A stretch of 64,000 nucleotides of DNA. Origin: DASXHZ01 sp036488085 (GTDB lineage Bacteria > Acidobacteriota > Thermoanaerobaculia > Gp7-AA8). The stretch covers positions 8,289 to 72,288 of the forward strand of contig DASXHZ010000043.1 of NCBI GenBank assembly GCA_036488085.1, given 5' to 3'. A program made the translations under genes and the position numbers. Below, piece after piece: positions 52,573 through 61,076 of this stretch. Position 1 is the first letter of the stretch. Every line of letters begins with the position of its first letter. The notes beneath the pieces are model-generated. The model was not told where the DNA came from. It saw only the letters and a list, made by a program, of their open reading frames with translations, and did not search any database.

Positions 52573-54156
52573 ATGAAAACTGGGATCGCGGTCGCCCTTC
52601 TCTGCACGGCGTCGGCCGTCTTCGCGCAGATGCCGGAGCACCACCACGACGCGGAGCCGGCCGGATTCGGGAAGGTGTCGTTCCCGATTTCGTGCGCGGC
52701 CGGGACGCAGGAGGCGTTTACGAAAGCGGTCGCGCAGCTCCACTCATTTGCATACGAAGATGCGGAGACGGCGTTCAACGCGATCGCGGCGCGCGATCCG
52801 AAGTGTGGAATCGCGTGGTGGGGCGTGGCCATGACGAACTACCACCCGGTGTGGCCCTCGCCCTACTCCCCTGCGGAGCTCAAACGCGGAATCACGGCCG
52901 CGAAGAACGCGGAGGCCGCCGGCGCGACTACGCCGCGCGAGCGCGCCTACATCGACGCGATCGCGACGTTCTACCGCGACGCGGACAAGCTCGACCTCAA
53001 CACGCGGGCTCGTGCATACGAAGCGAAGACGGTGGCGCTTACGGCGCAGTATCCGGACGACGACGAGGCGGCGATCTTCTACGGGCTCTCCCTGGTCGCG
53101 CACGGCATGTCGATGCCGACCGACAAGACTTACACGTATCAGAAGAAGGCGGCGGCCATCTTCAACGGGCTTCTCGCCAAGCATCCCGACCACCCCGGCA
53201 TCGCGCACTACCTCATCCACAGCTTCGACTACCCGGCTCTCGCTCCCCTCGCGCTCAACGCCGCGTATGCCTACTCCAAGATCGCCCCGGCCGCGCCGCA
53301 TGCGCTGCACATGCCGTCGCACATCTTCGTCCGCCTCGGCATGTGGGACGAGACGATCGCGTCGAACCTCCGCTCCGCGGCGGCCGCAAATGCCCACGCT
53401 GCGCAGCTCCATCCGGGCACGACGCCGTTCGATGCGCTCCACGCGTACGACTACCTGACGTACGCATACCTCCAGCGCGGCGAAGACGAGAAGGTGCACA
53501 AGCTCGTCGACGAGCTGTCCGCGTTGAAAGCGCTCGAGGTCGAAAACTTCGCCGGCTACTACGCGCTGGCCGCGATCCCGGCACGTTACGCCGTCGAGCG
53601 CCACCGCTGGAGTGAAGCCGCCGCGCTGACTGTCCCCGCCGGCTTTCCGTGGGAACGCTACGCCTACGCCGAGGCGATGACGTACTTTGCCCGCGCCCTC
53701 GGCGCTGCCCGCTCCGGCCACCCCGAACAAGCGAAAAGCGACGTCGAGCGCCTCGCCGCGCTACGCCAGAAGCTCCTCGACCAGCACAACACCTACTGGG
53801 CCGACCAGGTCGACGTCCAGCGCCGCGCGTCGCAGGCGTGGATCGCATGGACCGAAGGCCACCACGACGACGCGCTGAACGCCATGCGCTCTGCCGCCGA
53901 TCTCGAAGACTCAATGGACAAGAGCCCGGTAACCCCCGGCGCCATCGTCCCCGCACGCGAGATGCTCGGCGAAATGCTCCTCGACGGAAACCGCCCCGCC
54001 GACGCGCTGGAAGCGTTCGAGCGATCGCTGACCGAATCCCCCAACCGCCTCAATGCCCTCACTGGCGCCGCCCGCGCCGCGCAGTTGTCCGGCAACCGCA
54101 CGAAAGCCGCCTCGTACTACGGGCGGGTGGCGGAACTACTGGGGCCGGCGCATTAG
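52573..54156 (+). CDS. Exported TPR protein
   Basis: A 527-residue protein with a signal peptide (TGIAVALLCTASAVFAQ). Many helix pairs follow, with the signatures GIAHYLIHSFDYPALAPLAL, PHALHMPSHIFVRLGMWDE and a histidine-rich segment (MPEHHHDA) right after cleavage, which might bind a metal. The C-terminal third is TPR-like (ADALEAFERSLTESPN). Homologues in acidobacteria-like genomes occur next to many functions; the role is unknown. Start at ATG 52573; 16 bp after the MFS gene stop. Confidence 0.85.
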   Translation: MKTGIAVALLCTASAVFAQMPEHHHDAEPAGFGKVSFPISCAAGTQEAFTKAVAQLHSFAYEDAETAFNAIAARDPKCGIAWWGVAMTNYHPVWPSPYSPAELKRGITAAKNAEAAGATTPRERAYIDAIATFYRDADKLDLNTRARAYEAKTVALTAQYPDDDEAAIFYGLSLVAHGMSMPTDKTYTYQKKAAAIFNGLLAKHPDHPGIAHYLIHSFDYPALAPLALNAAYAYSKIAPAAPHALHMPSHIFVRLGMWDETIASNLRSAAAANAHAAQLHPGTTPFDALHAYDYLTYAYLQRGEDEKVHKLVDELSALKALEVENFAGYYALAAIPARYAVERHRWSEAAALTVPAGFPWERYAYAEAMTYFARALGAARSGHPEQAKSDVERLAALRQKLLDQHNTYWADQVDVQRRASQAWIAWTEGHHDDALNAMRSAADLEDSMDKSPVTPGAIVPAREMLGEMLLDGNRPADALEAFERSLTESPNRLNALTGAARAAQLSGNRTKAASYYGRVAELLGPAH

Positions 54157-54221
54157 GGACCCGCCCGGCGTGAGGCGCCCTCGCCTTCCGCTATCGCATA
54201 TCGGATCGCGAGCGTAAAGGG

Positions 54222-54288
54222 GAGCGGACGTCTCGTCCGCTCATGCGCGGCGTCAGCCGCGCTATCGCGCGGCCGAGCGGACGAGACG
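54222..54288. repeat. Nested palindromic cluster between TPR and hypothetical genes
   Basis: Hairpins: GAGCGGACG-TCT-CGTCCGCTC (54222-54242), GCGCGGC-GTCA-GCCGCGC (54245-54262) and an inverted copy of the first motif (GAGCGGACGAGACG, 54275-54288). The first and third can pair with each other around the second. It lies in the 140-bp spacer after the TPR gene stop (54156). Confidence 0.75.
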
Positions 54289-54296
54289 CGGAACGA

Positions 54297-54698
54297 TCAC
54301 TCATCCAGCGGCACGATCGGGTTGTACGCCAGCATCACGCCGGCCCACGCGACGAAGTAGCGGTCGCGGGCGACGCGGTAGCGGCGGGGGAAGCGGTCGC
54401 CGTTCGGGCGATCGTCCTCGAAGATGTAGACGTAGCCGCCGTCCTCGAAGATGACGATGCGCCATCCTTCGTCGCGATCGTCGAAGGGGTCGTCGATCGA
54501 TCCGAGGGGGACGTCGGAGGCGCTGAAGTGGACGAGATCGCGGTCGGCGTGCTCCCAGCCCGGAAACCACGCCAGCTCCCCCTTGGCCGCGCTGACGAAG
54601 TGGACGATCTTCCCCATGTCCTCCATCTCGCGGAGCTCCACCGCGAAGTCGGGGATGACGGGGACGGTGGCGAGGTCGATGTCGTTCCAGTTGGTCAC
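54297..54698 (-). CDS. Hypothetical protein
   Basis: A 133-residue acidic, soluble protein without signal peptide or membrane segment. It has the pattern VHFVSAAKGELAWFPGWEHADRD and EGWRIVIFEDGGYVYIFEDD, a beta-rich single domain. I do not recognise a family. It is convergent with the TPR gene side and diverges from the FG-GAP gene at 54781. Start ATG 54698 (MTNWNDIDLA) is the only reasonable one. Confidence 0.6.
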   Translation of the reverse strand: MTNWNDIDLATVPVIPDFAVELREMEDMGKIVHFVSAAKGELAWFPGWEHADRDLVHFSASDVPLGSIDDPFDDRDEGWRIVIFEDGGYVYIFEDDRPNGDRFPRRYRVARDRYFVAWAGVMLAYNPIVPLDE

Positions 54699-54780
54699 GG
54701 GGTATTAAGCGTAACGCACTGTTTCGAACTCGTCGCGTCGTGTTCACAGGAGCCGCCGTTCGCCACGACATAATCGCCGC

Positions 54781-55932
54781 ATGGCGAAGCGCTGCCTGCT
54801 GGTACTGGTCACCGTTGTCGCATCGACGTCGGTGCAAGGCGGTGCGTGGCGAGGATTCAGCTCACCCCGTCGTTATCCCGTGACCGCCAGCCGCGTCGTC
54901 ATCATCCGGGATTTGAATCGAGACGGGCGACCCGATCTCGTGCTCTCCGGGACTCAGGTCGATCAATTTGCGTCGTTTTCGATTCTCGTGAATGAAGGCG
55001 ACGGCACGTTTGGAAAGGAACAACTCGTTCCAAGCGCGCTTGGCGAGAGGATCGAGGACGCCGCTGACCTCGATGGCGACGGTAGGCCCGACCTGCTCGC
55101 GTCAAACTACTTCCAGAACGGGATCTCGATCTACCGAAGCAGCGGGCCGCTCGTCTTCGGCGCTCAGGAATTTCATGGAACGGCGACCCATGGCGGTCCG
55201 TCGCAGGTCATCGACTACGACGGTGACGGCGTGCCCGACGTCGTCAGCCTTTCATTCGGCTCGGCGAATCCGGTTCGGGTGCACCTGTTCCGCGGGCGAG
55301 GCGATGGCTCGCTCGATCCAAAAGTAACGCTGGATACAGATTTGGCAGTCGGCGCGTCGGCATCGACCCGCGTGTTCAACGGAACGCTCGAAATCGTGGT
55401 CTCCGAGCGTTCCGGCAACCTCGGTCTGATCCGATTGAATAAAACGGGTATCCAGGTGGAGCGGCTCTACGCCGGCCCAGGCTTCGATCTGAGTTGCGTA
55501 TTCGCTGATGTAAACGGCGACGGCGTACCCGACATCATCGACACGTCCGACGAGGTTGGTTCCGCGGAGCCGGTCTTCGTGACCCTCGGAAGTCCCGATG
55601 GAACGTTCCTCGAACGGAAGCGCATCTCGCAAGAGCGACACATGGCGTTCCCGGTGAAAGTCCGCGCTGGCGACATCGATGGCGACGGCGCCGTCGACCT
55701 GGTGATCACCGACTTTCAATCCACCACGCTCTCTCTGTTTCTCGCAGATGGACACGGAAACTTCAGTCAGCCACCGATCGCGCTCGATGCCGGCGCTCCG
55801 GTCAACGATTTCGAGCTCGCCGATCTGGACGGAGACGGCACTCTCGACATCGTCACCGCGAACGACGACCACACCGCATCCATTCTAAAGAACCTCGGCC
55901 GGCCGGCGCGTCACCGCGCCGTGCGTCCGTAA
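54781..55932 (+). CDS. FG-GAP/VCBS repeat exported protein
   Basis: A 383-residue protein with an N-terminal signal-like segment (CLLVLVTVVASTSVQGG). It contains about six integrin-like repeats with calcium-binding DxDGDGxxD motifs (DLNRDGRPDLVL, DLDGDGRPDLLA, DYDGDGVPDVVS, DVNGDGVPDIID, DIDGDGAVDLVI, DLDGDGTLDIVT), folding as a beta-propeller. No catalytic domain; usually a surface or secreted binding module. Stands alone on the plus strand. Confidence 0.9.
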   Translation: MAKRCLLVLVTVVASTSVQGGAWRGFSSPRRYPVTASRVVIIRDLNRDGRPDLVLSGTQVDQFASFSILVNEGDGTFGKEQLVPSALGERIEDAADLDGDGRPDLLASNYFQNGISIYRSSGPLVFGAQEFHGTATHGGPSQVIDYDGDGVPDVVSLSFGSANPVRVHLFRGRGDGSLDPKVTLDTDLAVGASASTRVFNGTLEIVVSERSGNLGLIRLNKTGIQVERLYAGPGFDLSCVFADVNGDGVPDIIDTSDEVGSAEPVFVTLGSPDGTFLERKRISQERHMAFPVKVRAGDIDGDGAVDLVITDFQSTTLSLFLADGHGNFSQPPIALDAGAPVNDFELADLDGDGTLDIVTANDDHTASILKNLGRPARHRAVRP

Positions 55933-55998
55933 TCCAACAACCACACTGTTGACGAGATGTTCGTGGCGCTAGCGCCGTCCCGAGCCTATCGTCTAGGC

Positions 55999-56295
55999 AT
56001 GCGTCTTCTCGCGTGCCTGCTCCCGCTGCTCATGACGGCTTCGGGTTCGAATCGCCAAGGAGCGTCCCGACCGGCCGACACGTTCCACGCATCGGTAGAG
56101 CCGATCCTCAGGGAGCGCTGCACGCCGTGTCACTTCGCGGGCGGGAAGATGTACGGAAAGCTTCCGTTCGATCGTCCCGCAACGATCGTCTCGCTGGGAG
56201 AACGTCTCTTCACGCGCATGAAGAGCGAGGATCAGCGCGCGGTCATTCGGAAGTTTCTGGCCGAGCAGAAAAAGCCTTCGCGTTCCGGCCGGTAG
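55999..56295 (+). CDS. Small c-type cytochrome-like protein
   Basis: About 98 residues with a signal-like N-terminus (MRLLACLLPLLMTASG) and one heme motif, CTPCH, within FHASVEPILRERCTPCHFAGG; possible axial Met in GKMYGKL. The motif arrangement SVEPILRERCTPCH resembles planctomycete- and acidobacterium-type cytochromes found in large enzymes (PSD1-like). ATG 55999 is preferred over 55957 because the signal starts there. It is 38 bp before an M23 peptidase gene; partners are not clear. Confidence 0.75.
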   Translation: MRLLACLLPLLMTASGSNRQGASRPADTFHASVEPILRERCTPCHFAGGKMYGKLPFDRPATIVSLGERLFTRMKSEDQRAVIRKFLAEQKKPSRSGR

Positions 56296-56332
56296 GCCGT
56301 TCCTGGCGGACGATTCGCAAGATCGACCGTCG

Positions 56333-57127
56333 ATGAGCAGTCTCTTTCTCGCCGTCCTCGCGTTCACCGCACACCAAGGAAGCGCCGTTCAGGTGCAAGT
56401 CCCGAACGAGCCGCACCTGAAATCCGTGGAGGTGGTCTGGCTGAAGAAGACGGTCCCGGCCTTTCGCACCGGCGACTCGTGGACCACGATCCTCGGCGTC
56501 GATCTCGATTCGAAGCCGGGCGCGCACTCGGCCGAGGCGCTGCTGAAGACGGACGACGGCCGGATCCAGAAACGCGAGATCGCGATCGACGTCGAGGCGA
56601 AGAAGTACCCGACGCAACCGTTGAAAGTCGCCGGGAAGTTCGTCGAGTTGAGCAAGCCGGATCTCGATCGATCGAAGCGCGAGGCCGCGGAGATCGACGC
56701 CATCTACGAGCGCATCACGAGCGACATCGTTCCGGACGAACCGTTCACCGATCCCATCCCGGGCGAGACGGGAACGAACTTCGGCTCACGCCGCATTTTC
56801 AATGGCGAGCCTCGCGCCCCGCACTCCGGCGCCGACCTTCACGCCGCCGCCGGTACGCCCGTCCGCGCGACGAATCGAGGCCGCGTCGTGATCGCGAAGA
56901 ACCTCTTCTTCACCGGAAACACTGTTCTCCTCGATCACGGCCTCGGCATCTACTCGCTCTACGCCCACCTATCCCGCATCGACGTGCACCCCGGCGAGAC
57001 CGTCAAGAACGGCCAACTCCTCGGCCTATCCGGCGCCACCGGCCGCGTCACCGCGCCGCATCTGCACTGGGGCATGCGCGTGCAAGGAGCGCGGGTGGAC
57101 CCGTTCTCGCTGGTGGGCGTGCGGTAG
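56333..57127 (+). CDS. M23 family metallopeptidase
   Basis: A 264-residue exported peptidase (signal MSSLFLAVLAFTAHQGSA). The C-terminal LytM/M23 domain runs from about residue 150: zinc ligands His and Asp in HSGADLHAAAGTPVRA and His in HLHWGMRV, with the GLGIYSLYAHLSRIDVHPGE between. It would cut cell wall cross-links. The first half (about 20-140) is a beta-rich domain (VQVQVPNEPHLKSVEVVWLKK). Adjacent small cytochrome gene may be co-transcribed. Confidence 0.92.
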   Translation: MSSLFLAVLAFTAHQGSAVQVQVPNEPHLKSVEVVWLKKTVPAFRTGDSWTTILGVDLDSKPGAHSAEALLKTDDGRIQKREIAIDVEAKKYPTQPLKVAGKFVELSKPDLDRSKREAAEIDAIYERITSDIVPDEPFTDPIPGETGTNFGSRRIFNGEPRAPHSGADLHAAAGTPVRATNRGRVVIAKNLFFTGNTVLLDHGLGIYSLYAHLSRIDVHPGETVKNGQLLGLSGATGRVTAPHLHWGMRVQGARVDPFSLVGVR

Positions 57128-57608
57128 ACCCAGTCCTCCCGGCGAGCGGCTTACCCGTCTTACCGAGCGGCCGCTTCGAGACAGCGGGCGGGTGATCCGG
57201 GCGCTGCGCGATTCGCCCTTCGGCGGCAAAGCAGCAAAGAGAAACGGCGATAGATCGCAAACCTTGATGCGTCCAACGAAGCGTCGACTTGGACGCTCAC
57301 TCGCGGCCACAACCAGACAACCAATAGTTAATACTCAACGCAGTCGTCGCATCGTTGGTGGCTGCAATCATCACATTCGTGGTGAGACCGTAAAAGGGAT
57401 AGAGGCTATCTCTACGTGGCTATGCCAACTCGAAACACGCGTGAACGCACTTGCGGGCGAGCGCCGTCTCTCGTGGGAACACAGAATAGCGTGATGAATA
57501 AGGGTTGGTTCAGGCGAGCATTGCAGCATCGTGGAACCGTAACATCGCAAACCGTAACAACTAAACTGACCCAGTACGTGTTAGCAGTCGTCAATCCTGC
57601 CATCCCGG
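57128..57608. other. Intergenic stretch without a recognised gene
   Basis: About 480 bp between the M23 peptidase and ParE-like genes. A short inverted repeat, GCGTCCAA-12 nt-TTGGACGC (57269-57296), stands out. Parts of it (about 57320-57580) are less GC-rich than the surroundings. Frames of 60-100 residues cross it but none has a recognised domain or a convincing start; I see no RNA gene. Confidence 0.6.
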
Positions 57609-57917
57609 CTACTCTGGTATCGACGGTAGCGACGCCGAGAAGTTGCGCGCGCCATGAACGAACGCGACGATTAGAACGTCATCGCCCCGGACACGGTAGA
57701 TCAACCGATAGCGATCGATGAAGATCTCGCGGATCGTCTCGTCGCCGTACTCCGGAACGACTCGACCACGGCGCGGAAACTGGAATAGGGATGCGGCTGC
57801 GCTCTCCGACCTCTCGACGAGAGTGGCCGCATAGCTCGGCGAATCCCGTGCGATGTACTCGACGTGCTCGGCGACCGCGGCGATCGCAGAGTCGGCCCAC
57901 CTTACCGAATACGCCAC
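57609..57917 (-). CDS. ParE/RelE-family toxin
   Basis: A 102-residue toxin of the ParE/RelE superfamily. Motifs: VRWADSAIAAVAEHVEYIARDSP, FPRRGRVVPEYGDETIREIFIDRYRLIYRVRGDDVLIVAFVHGAR, with the family arginine/tyrosine positions. Its 5' end overlaps the antitoxin stop by 16 bp, so both are co-translated. ParE toxins hit gyrase and RelE toxins cut ribosome-bound mRNA; the sequence alone does not decide. Confidence 0.9.
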   Translation of the reverse strand: MAYSVRWADSAIAAVAEHVEYIARDSPSYAATLVERSESAAASLFQFPRRGRVVPEYGDETIREIFIDRYRLIYRVRGDDVLIVAFVHGARNFSASLPSIPE

Positions 57918-58090
57918 TTGTCGAGCCGCTTCATTGCCTCGTCATGTGTCACAACTCTGCCCGCCTCACCCTCCGCCAATCCTTGATCAACTTTCTGACG
58001 AACGTAGATGTGGTACTGGATGTCTTCCAACGAAGCGTCGTCCGGAAGGCCCTCAAGGATGTGTTGGACCTGTTCCTTCGCGGTTTCCAT
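57902..58090 (-). CDS. Antitoxin of the ParE-like toxin
   Basis: A 62-residue protein: METAKEQVQHILEGLPDDASLEDIQYHIYVRQKVDQGL, then GRVVTHDEAMKRLDKWR. It looks like the small antitoxins (addiction module family) that sit before RelE/ParE toxins, with a C-terminal toxin-binding tail. It is first in the module, ATG at 58090, overlapping the toxin start by 16 bp. Autoregulation of the promoter is typical of such pairs. Confidence 0.85.
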   Translation of the reverse strand: METAKEQVQHILEGLPDDASLEDIQYHIYVRQKVDQGLAEGEAGRVVTHDEAMKRLDKWRIR

Positions 58091-58192
58091 CGCCCTATTT
58101 TATCCGGTAGCCCGCTACCCCTTATCCAATAGGGGTGGACAGCGTCTCATCTGGCAGGACCTCTGCCGACGTTGGGAGACACTATCCCAAAC

Positions 58193-58543
58193 TTACGCAG
58201 CCGGCGGTCTTGCGTGCCTCGGCTGATACACACCGAGCTTGCCGCCGCCGGGTAACGTGATCTGGACGAGCATTCCCCACGGCTGCTGGTGCAATTCGCT
58301 GCACGCGACGCCCTTCGACTGCATCTCCGCCACGAACGCGTTGACGTCGTCGCACATCAGGTAGAGCTCGTGGACGTCGTTTTTCTCGCCCGGATGCACC
58401 GCGACCTCGGCGGGTGGCAACCCGAAGATCAGCCAGCCTTCGTGGACGTCGACATACGGGAACTTCAGGACGTCGCGGAAGAAGGCGCGATCGGCCTCCG
58501 CATCACGCGAGCAGATGACCGAATGAGTGCCGGTGATAGCCAT
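58193..58543 (-). CDS. Glyoxalase/bleomycin-resistance family (VOC) protein
   Basis: About 116 residues of one VOC domain: ITGTHSVICSRDAEADRAFFRDVLKFPYVDV, GWLIFGLPPAEVAVHPGE, HELYLMCDDVNAFVAEMQSKGV. Could be a metal-dependent glyoxalase-like enzyme or a drug-binding protein; the substrate is unknown. The ATG at 58543 is 2 bp from the guaB stop (58546), so it may be read from the same transcript. Confidence 0.88.
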   Translation of the reverse strand: MAITGTHSVICSRDAEADRAFFRDVLKFPYVDVHEGWLIFGLPPAEVAVHPGEKNDVHELYLMCDDVNAFVAEMQSKGVACSELHQQPWGMLVQITLPGGGKLGVYQPRHARPPAA

Positions 58544-58545
58544 CT

Positions 58546-60114
58546 TCAGTCCGTCGATTCGATGCGGTAGTTCGGCGCTTCCTTCGTGATCACGACGTCG
58601 TGCGCGTGCGATTCCCGCAGGCCGGCGGCGGTGATGCGCACGAACTGCGCGCGGGTCCGGAGGTCTTCGATCGACTTCGAGCCGGTGAGGCCCATGCCGG
58701 AGCGGAGGCCGCCGACGAGCTGCGGGATCATGGCGCTGAGCGATCCCTTGTACGGCACCTTTCCTTCGATACCCTCGGGGACGAGCTTGCCGACTTCGTC
58801 GGTATCTTCCTGGAAGTAGCGGTCCTTCGACCCCTGCTGCATCGCGCCGATCGAGCCCATGCCGCGGTACGCCTTGAACGTGCGGCCCTGGTAGAGGATC
58901 GTCTCGCCCGGCGCTTCGTCGGTGCCGGCGAACAGCGAGCCGATCATCACGCAGTGCGCGCCCGCGGCGATCGCCTTCGTGATGTCGCCCGAGAACTTGA
59001 TCCCGCCGTCGCTGATGATCGGCACGTCGTACTTCTCCGCGGCGCGCGCACACTCCATGATCGCGCTGATCTGCGGCACGCCGGCGCCCGCAATGACGCG
59101 CGTCGTGCAGATGGAGCCCGGGCCGATGCCGACCTTCACCGCGTCGACGCCGAGCTCGATGAGATCGCGCGCGCCTTCATAGGTGGCGACGTTCCCCGCG
59201 ATGAGCGGCGTGTCCGGAAAGAGCTTCTTGAATTGCCGGATCGTGTCGAGCACGGCGGTCGAGTGCGCGTGCGACGAATCGATGGCGATGACGTCGACCT
59301 TGGCGTCGATGAGCGCACGGGCGCGATCGAGACCGTCGCGGCCGATGCCGATGGCGGCGCCGCAGCGCAGACGGCCGAGGGGATCTTTGGCGGCTTGCGG
59401 ATAGCGCCGCGCCTTCTGAATGTCTTTGACGGTGATGAGGCCCTTGAGATCGCCGTTCGCATCGACGACCAGCAGCTTCTCGATCCGGTGCTGGTGGAGG
59501 ACCTCGCGCGCCTGCTCGAGCGTCGTGCCGACCGGAACGGTGATGAGGTCTTCCTTCGTCATCCGCTCGGCGATCGGGAGGTCGAATCGCGTCTCGAAGC
59601 GGAGGTCGCGATTCGTCAGGATGCCGACCAGCTTGCCGTTCGCGTCGGTGACGGGAACGCCGCTGATCTTGTACTTCTCCATGACCGACATCGCTTCCGA
59701 GATCGTCTGCCACGGCCGCATCGTCACCGGGTCGACGATCATGCCGGCCTCGGAGCGCTTCACCTTGTCCACTTCCTCGGCCTGCCGGTCCATCGGCATG
59801 TTCTTGTGGATGATGCCGAGGCCGCCGTGCTGGGCCATGGCGATGGCGAGCCGCGCCTCGGTGACGGTGTCCATCGCCGAGGAGAGGATCGGGATGTTGA
59901 GGTGGATGTCGCGCGTGAGACGCGCGGTGATCTCGACAAAGTTCGGATGCAGTTCCGACTTCGCCGGCTTCAGCAGAACGTCGTCGAATGTGAGCGCGAT
60001 GGGAGGCGCCTCGGCGAAACGCGCCGATGGGAGCGCATCGTTCTGCGAGACTTCGTGCAGTTCGACGCGGCCGATGACGGGGACCTCATCGCGGAGAAGA
60101 CGTTCGTCACTCAT
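58546..60114 (-). CDS. guaB: Inosine-5'-monophosphate dehydrogenase
   Basis: A 522-residue IMPDH that makes XMP from IMP, the committed step to GMP. The catalytic Cys is in GIGPGSICTTR; the loop and flap (GAHCVMIGSLFAGTDEAPGE, GGLRSGMGLTG) are complete. Two CBS domains (about 120-245) with ERMTKEDLITVPVGTTLEQA lie within the barrel. There is an unusual N-terminal extension of about 45 residues before LTFDDVLLKPA. ATG 60114 (MSDERLL). Confidence 0.97.
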   Translation of the reverse strand: MSDERLLRDEVPVIGRVELHEVSQNDALPSARFAEAPPIALTFDDVLLKPAKSELHPNFVEITARLTRDIHLNIPILSSAMDTVTEARLAIAMAQHGGLGIIHKNMPMDRQAEEVDKVKRSEAGMIVDPVTMRPWQTISEAMSVMEKYKISGVPVTDANGKLVGILTNRDLRFETRFDLPIAERMTKEDLITVPVGTTLEQAREVLHQHRIEKLLVVDANGDLKGLITVKDIQKARRYPQAAKDPLGRLRCGAAIGIGRDGLDRARALIDAKVDVIAIDSSHAHSTAVLDTIRQFKKLFPDTPLIAGNVATYEGARDLIELGVDAVKVGIGPGSICTTRVIAGAGVPQISAIMECARAAEKYDVPIISDGGIKFSGDITKAIAAGAHCVMIGSLFAGTDEAPGETILYQGRTFKAYRGMGSIGAMQQGSKDRYFQEDTDEVGKLVPEGIEGKVPYKGSLSAMIPQLVGGLRSGMGLTGSKSIEDLRTRAQFVRITAAGLRESHAHDVVITKEAPNYRIESTD

Positions 60115-60200
60115 TTCGGGAGTATAAAACACCCCCCTCATGCACCGTTATTGCAAGCTGACTCGCGTCCGGAAGCTCGCAGGCTTTCGGGCAACGGCCC

Positions 60201-60461
60201 ATGCGTTTTACGATCGAGCAGAGACACCTCACCGATGTAGCGGGGAAACCGGTCACCGATGACGCCGCGCTGTCGTTCCATTCGTGCGACGCGAAGGATG
60301 CCGACGACGCGGTGACTGTCTTCGTCGGCGATCATTCCGCCGAGTTGATCGGCAAAGTCCTCCGCTTCCCCGGATTCCAAGCGATCGCGACGATGCGGAG
60401 CGCCGAGGGCGTCTTCACGCTCCAAGTCGCGCCGGCCAGCCAGCAGATGAGCGCTACTTGA
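60201..60461 (+). CDS. Small hypothetical protein
   Basis: An 86-residue protein (MRFTIEQRHLTDVAGKPVTDDAALSF, DAVTVFVGDHSAELIGKVL). No signal peptide and no recognised family; a small single-domain protein. It diverges from guaB (87 bp apart, likely holding both promoters), and the last 8 bp overlap the converging TPR gene. Confidence 0.6.
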   Translation: MRFTIEQRHLTDVAGKPVTDDAALSFHSCDAKDADDAVTVFVGDHSAELIGKVLRFPGFQAIATMRSAEGVFTLQVAPASQQMSAT

Positions 60462-61065
60462 CCGCCGCCAGCGCCTGCTCCAGTTTTGTGACTTGCGGGT
60501 CGCCGGGGCGCATTTGCTGGAGCTTCGCGAGCTGGGCGCGGGCGTCGGTGTAGTCCTTCATCTCGCCGTCGACGATGGCGAGGTTGTAGACGGCCTGCCA
60601 CTGATCGGGCTGTTCCGTGGCAACTTTGCGGAACGCGTCGCGCGCCTGCTCCATCTGTCCCGACTGCTTGTAGCAGATGCCGAGGTCCGTGCGGATCGAC
60701 GGCTCCTCGCGTACGGCGAGCGCGCGCTTGAAGTAGTCGATGGCTTGCGGGAACTTCGAGACGTCCATGTACATGTTGCCGAGTTGGACGAGCGCGTCGA
60801 AGTCGTTCGGGTTCTGCTCGACCTGCTTCTTGAGCGTCTCGAGCTGCTGGCGGACCTGCTCCATCGGGCTGCCTGCGGCGCCGCCGGCGGCCGCGGCCGG
60901 CATTGCAGCGCTCTCGGGAGTCGGCTGAGGGATCGTCGAAGCGGACTGGATCTGATCGGGGCCAGCCAGCTTCGAACGCGCGAGCTTCGGTCCGACGAGG
61001 AAGCTGCCGATGACGAGACCGAGGAGGAGACCGCAGACGGTGTAGACGACGTTGTCGCGAGACAT
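60454..61065 (-). CDS. Membrane-anchored TPR protein
   Basis: About 203 residues: one N-terminal transmembrane segment (VVYTVCGLLLGLVIGSFLVGP), a Pro/Ala-rich linker (residues 45-65), then about four TPR units (NPNDFDALVQLGNMYMDVSKFPQAIDYFKRAL, IRTDLGICYKQSGQMEQARDAFRKV). The TPRs probably face the periplasm and hold a partner. It resembles CcmH/NrfG-like TPR proteins. Starts 11 bp after the dacB stop, so it follows in one operon. Confidence 0.85.
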   Translation of the reverse strand: MSRDNVVYTVCGLLLGLVIGSFLVGPKLARSKLAGPDQIQSASTIPQPTPESAAMPAAAAGGAAGSPMEQVRQQLETLKKQVEQNPNDFDALVQLGNMYMDVSKFPQAIDYFKRALAVREEPSIRTDLGICYKQSGQMEQARDAFRKVATEQPDQWQAVYNLAIVDGEMKDYTDARAQLAKLQQMRPGDPQVTKLEQALAAVK

Positions 61066-61076
61066 GGCAGGGCAGC

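Noticed and set aside
56040..56063. A GGTTCGAATC word suggestive of a tRNA T-arm
   Set aside because: It lies in the coding sequence of the small cytochrome and has no acceptor or anticodon stem around it.
57412..57603. 63-residue minus-strand frame in the spacer after the M23 gene
   Set aside because: No ribosome site, no family, and overlapping frames of similar length on the other strand.
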